Source of the DNA: Mortierella alpina
Lineage: Eukaryota > Mortierellomycota > Mortierellomycetes > Mortierellales > Mortierellaceae
Direction of reading: 5' to 3'
Assembly (NCBI GenBank): GCA_029449245.1
Contig: JANATF010000023.1
Coordinates: 145,990-209,989 of the forward strand
Length of the DNA: 64,000 nucleotides
Position numbers and translations under genes: made by a program
Notes under the pieces: generated by a model
Seen by the model: only the letters and a program-made list of their open reading frames with translations
Told to the model about the DNA's origin: nothing
The model's database searches: none
Part shown: positions 56,591 to 64,000 of the stretch, piece by piece
Numbering within the stretch: position 1 is the first letter of the stretch
Layout: every line of letters starts with the position of its first letter

Positions 56591-57959
56591 ATATATAGAT
56601 AGATATGGAGCTGTTATATATAACGTTTATTCTCGATGATTGCGATGTTAGGTGTCCACCTCACGCTGGATGTGGCGTGATAGAATGGGGACGTCTTCAA
56701 ATTCTAGTGAGTCGAACTTGGACCTCATCACCATAGGTGCACTACCTGTCAATCGAGCACCCGGATGCATACCAATGTTCCTTTGTAGGGGAGCCCTGGT
56801 ATCGTTCGTCCGGAAAGTATTCAGTTGCCGCTAAAAGCAAAGACAAGCTATCATAAAGGTGGCGATGCCCCACAGTAGCCATAAAAGAACCTCCAGACCT
56901 GTCTAAATATCCGTGGTGTCGTGGATCACGAAGAGCTTGCGACGCGTTCCAGTCCTTGTAAAAGTTTTGTCTTGGCGTGGCCAGATACTTAGCAGCTGCA
57001 TACGTCGCGTCCTTCATAGTGGACATCAATGTCGATTGTCGCGTTCCATCCATTTCAGGAACTGTGTGAAGGATCCTCATCGCAGCGGTAGAACTAAGGC
57101 CCTGTGACTGAGAGAGAGAGTTCGGCCTTGACGAGCCTCTGCGATGATGAGGTCGAGAGCCTAGTGCTCGGTGACAACGGTGCTGATGATGGCGAAACGT
57201 GCACCGTCAAAGTGAAAGATTCACTCAGTTGCTTGTACAGCAGCATCAACCATCAGCAACATGTCCCTGCCCTACGCAGCGGTATCCCCTAGCCTAACTC
57301 GATGCCCACCATGAAGATTGCTACGTTCGAGGCAGCACACTACATGACATAGCTCGGACACAATTTCTTCGCAGACTACAACGAAGAGCAGCTTTAAGCG
57401 TTGTTCTATACCACTCTATGATCTTTACTGCCTAATATTTCGTGCAGCTCAGATGTAGGCCCGAATGTTGTGCCTTACTATGGTTGCTTGCTTGTTGAAA
57501 GTGCGCGTCAGCGAACACGCGGCTTGCTACCATTCACCGCTGCAGAAAGATAGGTAACCGTTCACCAACGGTCATCAGAATCTGCTTCTCGGCCGAGGAC
57601 CAAGCAACACACAATCGAGGGACAAAGACCAGCTCCTACTTGGCACAGAGGCATAGATAGGCAGTGTCTGTGGTGTAATGGTAGTCGTCAATGGGAAGTG
57701 CAGTGTTCGACAAGCAGATTGCTTGCTCCACGGCGCGTAGCATATGTCATCATGGCAGCACGCGAATCACTGCTGTACCTCTCGCCCTTATTCTTGATTT
57801 CTTCCGTCCACTCAACGGCTTCGCTCGTTGACTTGCAATGGGTGTCGACTTTCACATTCGCCTCTTTCGCCTCGGTCTGGCGCGGAGCCATCCTCTCATC
57901 ACTTCACGATCACACTCCACTTTCTCCCACAGGCAAACTCTCATGACTTGCCTCTCTCA
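56591..57959. other. Start of gene-poor subtelomeric region
   Basis: No confident gene in about 1.4 kb apart from a doubtful minus-strand frame (listed). A tRNA-like fragment near 57667-57720 was examined and rejected. From here to the window end no conserved protein-coding gene was found. Confidence 0.5.
56742..57080 (-). CDS. Hypothetical 112-codon open reading frame, doubtful
   Basis: An ATG-initiated frame with mixed composition rather than low-complexity sequence (NFYKDWNASQALRDPRHHG, then SLSLLLAATEYFPDERYQ). No domain is recognised, and no splice partner was found. It sits at the boundary of the subtelomeric region and could be a small gene, a decayed fragment of a larger one, or chance. 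Confidence 0.2.
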   Translation of the reverse strand: MRILHTVPEMDGTRQSTLMSTMKDATYAAAKYLATPRQNFYKDWNASQALRDPRHHGYLDRSGGSFMATVGHRHLYDSLSLLLAATEYFPDERYQGSPTKEHWYASGCSIDR

Positions 57960-59700
57960 TTCTGACACTGCATAACCTTCCTCTCCCCCGTACGCCTCGA
58001 ATCCGAGAGTCGACACCACTACCTGGCACCGTTCCTCGCACTCACCTCTACCCGCACTCCTGTTCACGCCTCTCTTTAACCACAAGTACACGCCATCTCC
58101 TCCACAGTCGACTTTCACCTTCCTCTCAATTCAGTGCATCCGCCTGCTGTGGATTTAGTTCTCTTCTCTTCATCGCCATCGACGATCCTCACCCAGCGCC
58201 GGCCTTGTTCACAAAGGCACATTCAACCTCACCGATCTTGGTTTTGCCATTGCACACCGTTCACCTCTCACTTGTGCTTCAACCTCCACACCCCTCCCGC
58301 AGACCTTTTTATGACTGCTGCTGTCCACCACACGCGCGGCTTAAGCTGACACTACCCAACTGCTGTTCCATGCTGGCCGTTCCTGCGTCGCTCTTTCTCC
58401 CTCCCAAAGTAACCCCAGTATTGACCAGTGGTTCGGATCACACCAGCTCTTTTTTTTTTCTCAGGACAACCTACCGCAGGCCACCTTCACCACACACGCC
58501 CTCTCTTCTCTCTTTTTTGTCACTGTCCCTCTTGCTCTCTACCAGCTTCGTGCTCTTCCCGCACCATCCTCACGCCTGTCTTTTTTTTTGGGCTTTGCCA
58601 TTGCACTCTTCGAGTCCTATACATCCCTCTCTCTGTGCTTTTCCTGTCTGTTCCTGTCCATCTCATGCGCTACTGACATTACCCAACTACTGTCCCTCGC
58701 AGGCCGTCTCTACCCTAATTGTCACTCTAATGCACGCAGACCGTAATCCCATGCTCCAGTCCTCGGGTTTGATGATCTGTTGATCCACAGTATCGTACCA
58801 TGCTCCTCACGCCTGCCACCTTCACCCTTCCTCTCGCTCAATTCAGCGAGTCACCTCTTGCGAATCTATTTCCACACTAGAGCGCAGGCAGCTTCAGGAA
58901 AGAACAATCTCTATTCTCTCCTCAATTCTACTTCTCTTTCCTTCATCGCTTTCTTGCTCTTCCCACATCGTCTTCAACTTCTCACATCGGCTCCAACCAG
59001 ACAAAGCTACACCGCCCCCACTCACTCGATTACTTGATGACATCATGACATCAGCCGTTTCGCTACTATTGCACACCCTTCAACTCTTGCTTGTTCAAAC
59101 AAGTCCCACATCCCTCACTCGGCGTGTTCTTCTCGCCCCGAATCATCTCACTCGCGTCTTGAGTTGATACTACCCTGACACTCTTCTTCGCAGCCCATCT
59201 CTGCATTCACTGTCCCTCACTGACTCTCTCACACACTGCTCATCACCGCGCCATTGATCGTCTGTAGATTCCTCACAGAATCTCGCGTTCATTTCAACTC
59301 TTCAGGCACCTTACTCGCTTCAGCATGGAACAAACACAAACTCGACACCATCTCTCCCACAACCAAGCTTCATCTTTACTCTCCCTTGATGATGCGGGAC
59401 CCTGAATCCTTTCCCACCTTTGTTTCCCTTGCCCTTCAACGATTGTCACCCACACAGGCCTAGATCAAGCACCTCATCAATTTTTTTTCTTTCTTGCCTC
59501 GTTCTTTTTGCACAGCTATTCCTTCGCACCTCGCACACCTATGGCACGGTGCTCTTCACGTTCGCCCCCATCACTCATCACATTCCTCACTCGCTTCAAC
59601 CTCATAAATTCCCTTCGGACCACTACAAAAGAAAAAAAGTGCGTCCACCTTCAGATCCCCACGCCTTTCCTCATCCCTTCCTGATCACAAGTCCCCTGCC
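57960..59700. repeat. Degenerate pyrimidine-rich repeats, roughly 320-360 bp spacing
   Basis: The plus strand is strongly C/T-rich. Similar phrases recur: TTTTGCCATTGCACACC (about 58244) and CTTTGCCATTGCACTC (about 58594); ACACTACCCAACTGCTGT (about 58349) and ACATTACCCAACTACTGT (about 58675); TTCACCTTCCTCTCAATTCA (about 58113) and TTCACCCTTCCTCTCGCTCA (about 58820, two periods on). Short open frames here are by-products. Copy boundaries cannot be fixed by eye. Confidence 0.45.
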
Positions 59701-60528
59701 TACGCTGCTCCAATGCCTTTACTCTCCAGCTCAGCCATGCCTTTTTCTCCAAAGTTCCTGTTGGTTAACCCTTCCCTCTTATGCTACCCTGGCGAGATGG
59801 ATCTTCTCTTTCACGAACACGAGATGCCTGGAGTGCTTTGCTAAATGTACCTGTGGACAAAAAGGATCCGGGAATTCTACCGTTCCAGCTGAACCAGTGC
59901 GACGAGACTGGAAACCAGCCAGCCGCAATCAACAACCCGTTCCGGTAATGTGGCAGGTACTGCAGCATGCTGGAACGAGGTCGTGACCACAGCTAGTCCA
60001 CCTTCCGACTCGACGCACTGAGAAGCGCTACACATACTCGGGGGATAGAATGCGATGAAAAAAGTGTTAGTCTTTGACTACTACAGGCTCAGGAGAACAC
60101 GGTTTAAGGCTCTCTATCCGGCGTCCACGCCAGCACTGACAATTGCGCTCGCTTTGACACCCTCTTTGGCCCAGTTGCTGTCGACACTCACATCTACGCT
60201 GGCTATTGCATCTGATTCTGACAGTGACTGAGCCTTGGAAATAGCACTCGCCTAGGCAACTGACCAAGACCCTCGCGTAGGCACTGGCAAATTGTACAGA
60301 CACTGGCTGGACACCAACACTATGACCAGAAAGCACTTACCCTAGGATCGTGGAACAACAGCAGTTATTAGAGGGCCCTGCCTCTTGAAAAAGACCGTCT
60401 GTACACGTACGGCGAAGTCTACAGGGTGATAGTACCGTAGAGAGAGTTGTTAGATGCTTGTTCAATAAACCCAACATAGAGATGAATCATCCTCATTCAA
60501 AAGTATAAATCCAAGGTCAACTGGTCCT

Positions 60529-61234
60529 ACCAAGTTACTTACAAATACGGTTTCTCACGAATATTCGACATTCGACATTCGACTCGGGTTCGACTCGACT
60601 TTTCCAATACGAATGATGGGTCTATTCGACTCGACACTTCTCGAATGATACTCCATTCGACTCGACATCCATTCGACTCGACAGCCATTCGACTCGACAC
60701 TCATTCGACTCGACACTCCATTCGACATGGCTCTCATTAGACTCGACGGATATTCGACTCGACATTCATTCGACTCGACACTCCATTCGACTCGACAGTC
60801 ATTCGACTCGATAGCCATTCGACTCGACACTCATTCGACTCGACTGATACTCGACTCGAGTCTCATGCGGCTCGACGGATATTCGACAAATAGACTGAAT
60901 AAAGGTCGATTCAAGTAATAGAGCTAGTGGAATGAGCGTCGAGTCGAGTATCTGTCGGGTCAGTTGAAGATCAGGTCAAATATCCGTCGAGCCGGATGAC
61001 TTTCGACTCGAATATCAGTCGCGTCGAATGAGTGTCGAGTCGGTTATCAGTCGAGTCGAATGAGTGTCGAGTCGAATGGAGTGTCGAATGATGGTCGAGT
61101 CGAATAACGCTTTCATTCGACATAGGTCGAGTCGAACGTATTCGACATTCGACACCAGAAAGTCGAGTCGAACCCGAATGGGGTGCATATTCGACTCGAC
61201 TCGACGTTTGAGAAGCCGTACTTACCAAGTTACT
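60529..61234. mobile_element. Foldback/MITE-like element with inverted ATTCGACTCGAC arrays
   Basis: An 11-bp direct repeat ACCAAGTTACT flanks the element (60529-60539 and 61224-61234), consistent with a target-site duplication. The interior ends carry an imperfect terminal inverted repeat: AAATACGGTTTCTCA on the left (60543-60557) and, reverse-complemented, AAGTACGGCTTCTCA on the right (61209-61223), 13 of 15 matching. Between them are two arrays of a short unit. In the left half (about 60560-60890) it reads ATTCGACTCGACA; in the right half (about 60930-61200) it is the reverse complement TCGAGTCGAAT. The whole could therefore form a long hairpin. No transposase is encoded. Open frames within it are repeat translations. 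Confidence 0.7.
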
Positions 61235-61479
61235 ATCCACCAAAAGTGGGGTTCGCTTTCAACGACACTCTTCCTTTGCGCTTTGTCCTCGCTGGCCGAC
61301 CGACCGATATTCTGGGCGTACTGAGAGGAAGATAATAAACGTAGAGCAAACGTCTGCGGGTTAGAAGACAACATAAAGAGCCAATCCTCATCGAAAGCCG
61401 CATTCCAGATATTCTCGCTTTTTACCTTCTGTGTTGCGCCACCGTCTTCATATGCTGCTGCAAGAAAGAGAGAGTGTTT

Positions 61480-61720
61480 TTTGAGGTGGTTGACTCCACT
61501 GATTTTTAATAGTCTCCACTGGCTGTGGTTTACTCCACTGTTTTTATAGTGGTTGACTCCACTTTCACTTTGCTTTTGTAGAGCGAAGAAGTGATAATCC
61601 CGCTACCTTGCCTTCCATACTTCACCAGCGGGGAAGTGGACCCGCTGCCTTGCCCTCGGTTTGTTATAGCGAGAGGTCCCCCGCTGCCTTGCCTTCCATT
61701 TTGCTAGCGACAGTGAGGAA
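61480..61720. repeat. Cluster of short direct repeats
   Basis: Two families: GACTCCACT-like units (TTGACTCCACT, TTTACTCCACT, TTGACTCCACT) between about 61490 and 61565, and three copies of CCCGCTRCCTTGCC starting near 61599, 61641 and 61680 (spacing about 40 bp). Their position suggests subtelomeric repeat sequence; no coding potential is seen. Confidence 0.65.
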
Positions 61721-62920
61721 ATGAGAAAAAGCCAAAAAAAAAGCTTGTCAATTGAGCTGGCTCATTCCTCATTTCAGGAAAACAGAGTTTGTTGAGCTGC
61801 AGTGGCATGACTTTGACGAAGGATGCGCTTGAGAGGAGTATCCAAAGAGATGAAGCTTACCTTGCGTGCTGCTGAAAAGTTGTGAACAAGTAGCGAAGAG
61901 AGGAGGAAAGAAAAGAAAAGCTTGTGCAGAGCATAAAATCACTTTTCTCGAGCCACTCAGCCGAAGACGCTGCGTCGCGAAGTACAGACACGCCCGTGTA
62001 TGCTGTCGTTACACATAAGAGAAGAAAAGCATCATCGTGAGCACAAGGAATGTCAATGCAGTTGGTGAATGAGTCAAGCTCATTCCAAATTGATTCCTCA
62101 ATCAGCTCTGCAATCCTGGTTTTTACCTCGTCCAGCGCTTGCCATCAATTTGCAAATGAGCATGCAAGGCTACTGCGATGCTATCATCCTGCTCCATGCT
62201 GCTGGTAAGACTAGGGAAAGCTCGTAACAGGAGTCAAAAGAAAGCTCTCTCTACTCTGCTTGTCCACTCCAAAAATGCACAGACTCCAGGAAACCAAAGA
62301 CCTCCCAGAGCCTATACTACAAACCGTGGTACCTGTTCTTGTTGGGGGGATCCTGAAGCTTACCTTAGCTGTATCAAAGACGAGTAAGGGCGGGTGGCAG
62401 GAAAGGAGCAGGCAGGAGGGAAGACAAAGAGCATAAAGTAAGCAGAGGCTAAAATGCAGAGCATATGCGACCTTGGATTACGGGGTTTATTACGGCCTGC
62501 ATTCTCAGACATACCTCTCTTCTCCCTCTTTCTCCCTTTGGTTATCCCCTTCCCACCTTTCACGTTCTCACCTTCCACCTCCTCACCATTTACTTCGCTA
62601 GCTTTCCTCTTCATAGCGTTCCTCTCTCCTCTGTATCCCCCAGTAAGGTATGTCCTCGTCCGCGACAGCTCCTGGGTCAAAGTCCTCCGTCAACTTACAC
62701 TTTGCACTGTCCAGCAGTTCGTCCACTTTCATGAGCTTGTTTACTCCCTGCACCCTTCTAAAACGATTGTAAGCTTCCCGCAGCATTTTCTATCCATACT
62801 GCCCTAACCTTCTTTACTACACACGCTTCCTCCACAAAAACTCCATCCTCTTAAGCGAGCCAGACAGTTCTTGAACAGCAGAAGCAACCTCAAAGACCTG
62901 AAAGCACCCTCTCCCAAACT
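61721..62920. other. Subtelomeric sequence without recognised features
   Basis: About 1.2 kb. Short frames (up to 117 codons) lack domains. A pyrimidine-rich segment lies at 62515-62640. A telomere-linked helicase gene, common at fungal chromosome ends, was looked for and not seen. Confidence 0.45.
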
Positions 62921-62923
62921 CTC

Positions 62924-62992
62924 TGTAAGTGCAAGGTCCATCTATAAGTGCAAGGCCACTCTCTAAGTGCAAGCTCTCCCTAAGTGCAAGAC
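62924..62992. repeat. TAAGTGCAAG short tandem repeats
   Basis: Four copies of (T)AAGTGCAAG separated by 6-14 bp, just inside the terminal repeat region. Confidence 0.75.
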
Positions 62993-63054
62993 CTCCTTAA
63001 AATGAAAACTTCACTATTCGAATACCTCTGTAATTCGTAAACCTCTGTAATTGA

Positions 63055-63450
63055 TTCCCCTCTGCTAGAATTTCACACCTCATTAAAATTTCACACTTCC
63101 CCTATTTCTTATTTGAGAGCAATTGAAGGTGTGTAATAGTTCCCCAACGCCCCCCGAAGCCCTAAATATTCGGTTGCTGAGATTTTCAAACTTCTAAAAA
63201 ATTCACACTTCCTCAATTTTATATTTAATAGCAATTGGAGGTGTACACCAGTTCCCAAACATCTCTAGCATCCCAAAATGCATGGTGCCAGAGATTTTCA
63301 CACGTGTTAAAAATGTCACACTTCCTCGATTTCTTGTTTCAAAGCAATTGAAGGTGCGCAACAGTTACCCAGCACACCTCAAAGCCCAAAATGCTCGGTT
63401 CCTAAGATTTTCACACTTGTCAAAAATTCGCACTACTGCATTTCACAATT
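63055..63450. repeat. Subtelomeric tandem repeat, period about 113 bp
   Basis: TCACACTTCC recurs at 63091, 63203 and 63316, with a diverged copy (TCGCACTACT) at about 63428, giving spacings of 112-113 bp. Each unit continues with a T-rich segment, GCAATTGAAGGTG, AGTTCCC-like sequence and GAGATTTTCA. Roughly 3.5 diverged copies are present, immediately centromere-proximal to the telomere-like array. Confidence 0.8.
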
Positions 63451-63646
63451 ATTCTAAGAACTACTTCAGGTGTATTAAATTTATTATGTGACTTGCCAAT
63501 TTCTTATAAATCAAATAAGCAAATGTCATTTGATGTTCCAATGTCAAATGATCGTATAATTTCATTTAATGTTCGCCCTTCAATCTAGTGATTCATGTCA
63601 TTCAACATTTTCTTGTCATTTGAGAGCCCATTTTAAGGTTTATTCT

Positions 63647-64000
63647 AGGGTTTTTTAGGGTTTTTTTAGGGTTTTTTAGGGTTTTTTAGGGTTTTTTAGG
63701 GTTTTTTTAGGGTTTTTTAGGGTTTTTTAGGGTTTTTTTAGGGTTTTTTAGGGTTTTTTTAGGGTTTTTTAGGGTTTTTTTAGGGTTTTTTAGGGTTTTT
63801 TAGGGTTTTTTTAGGGTTTTTTAGGGTTTTTTAGGGTTTTTTAGGGTTTTTTAGGGTTTTTTAGGGTTTTTTAGGGTTTTTTAGGGTTTTTTTAGGGTTT
63901 TTTAGGGTTTTTTTAGGGTTTTTTTAGGGTTTTTTAGGGTTTTTTTAGGGTTTTTTTAGGGTTTTTTAGGGTTTTTTAGGGTTTTTGTTTTTTAGGGTTT
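63647..64000 (+). repeat. Telomere-like array (T6AGGG/T7AGGG)n
   Basis: About 33 head-to-tail units to the window end. By direct count, 21 units are TTTTTTAGGG, 11 are TTTTTTTAGGG, and one near the end is interrupted (TTTTTGTTTTTTAGGG). The G-rich strand runs 5' to 3' toward the window end, the orientation of a right chromosome terminus, and the array follows subtelomeric repeats. The unit is longer in T than the common fungal TTAGGG. Whether the array continues beyond the window cannot be seen. Confidence 0.85.

Noticed and set aside
57667-57720. tRNA-like sequence (TGGTGTAATGGTAG followed by GTTCGA)
   Set aside because: A D-arm-like and a T-loop-like segment occur at roughly the right distance, but the acceptor and anticodon stems do not form. 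At most a decayed tRNA or SINE fragment.
60555-61243. Open frames on both strands across the ATTCGACTCGAC arrays
   Set aside because: They are translations of a short repeat (SSRMAIESN-like) and occur symmetrically on both strands.
61721-62900. Possible telomere-linked helicase or reverse transcriptase gene
   Set aside because: Looked for because such genes are common at fungal chromosome ends; no helicase or polymerase motifs were found in any frame.

Overview
The window looks like one end of a chromosome from an early-diverging filamentous fungus, most likely Mortierellomycotina (Mortierella, Linnemannia or Podila). The sequence shows many short GT-AG introns (about 50-160 bp), dense single-copy eukaryotic genes, fungal families (proteinase K-like subtilases, AIM19-like and bL31m mitochondrial proteins), and also genes missing from model yeasts (an Integrator INTS2 homologue and a full-length neurofibromin). 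The genus-level placement is inference. For multi-exon genes I rebuilt exons by hand and required the spliced length to be divisible by three with conserved motifs intact across junctions. Start codons and untranslated exons are less certain than internal junctions.

Layout. Positions 1-6260 hold two tandem secreted subtilases (S8, proteinase K type). Next come a peroxiredoxin of the PMP20/AHP1 type on the minus strand (6405-7787), a Myb-like protein on the minus strand (8243-10998), mitochondrial ribosomal protein bL31m (11851-12303), a 5'-incomplete C2H2 zinc-finger gene (13252-14015), an INTS2 homologue (14544-18584), a long disordered protein (20498-23790), a basic Lys/Ser-rich protein (23959-25125, minus) divergent from an AIM19-like protein (25455-26165), a membrane-anchored gamma-glutamylcyclotransferase-like protein (26361-27484, minus) and a third subtilase (28240-29427, minus). 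After about 3 kb without recognisable genes come the diflavin reductase NDOR1/Tah18 (32455-35163, minus) and, divergent from it, a 13-exon neurofibromin RasGAP of about 2636 residues (35780-45548). UBE2G2/Ubc7 (46024-47104, minus), a secreted or vacuolar PPP-like metallophosphatase (48456-49577), thiamine thiazole synthase THI4 (50267-51608, minus) and a Ccc2-type copper P-type ATPase (53075-56590) follow.

The most striking regulatory element is a TPP riboswitch at 49927-50043 on the THI4 strand. It lies about 220 nt DOWNSTREAM of the THI4 stop codon, in the 3' UTR, which is the plant THIC arrangement rather than the 5'-intron arrangement characterised in ascomycetes. It also carries an extra hairpin inserted between P4 and P5.

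From about 56.6 kb onward the sequence is gene-poor and subtelomeric. It contains degenerate pyrimidine-rich repeats, a foldback/MITE-like element built from inverted ATTCGACTCGAC arrays between 11-bp direct repeats (60529-61234), short tandem repeats, a ~113-bp tandem repeat, and finally (63647-64000) a telomere-like array of T6AGGG/T7AGGG units whose G-rich strand runs toward the window end.
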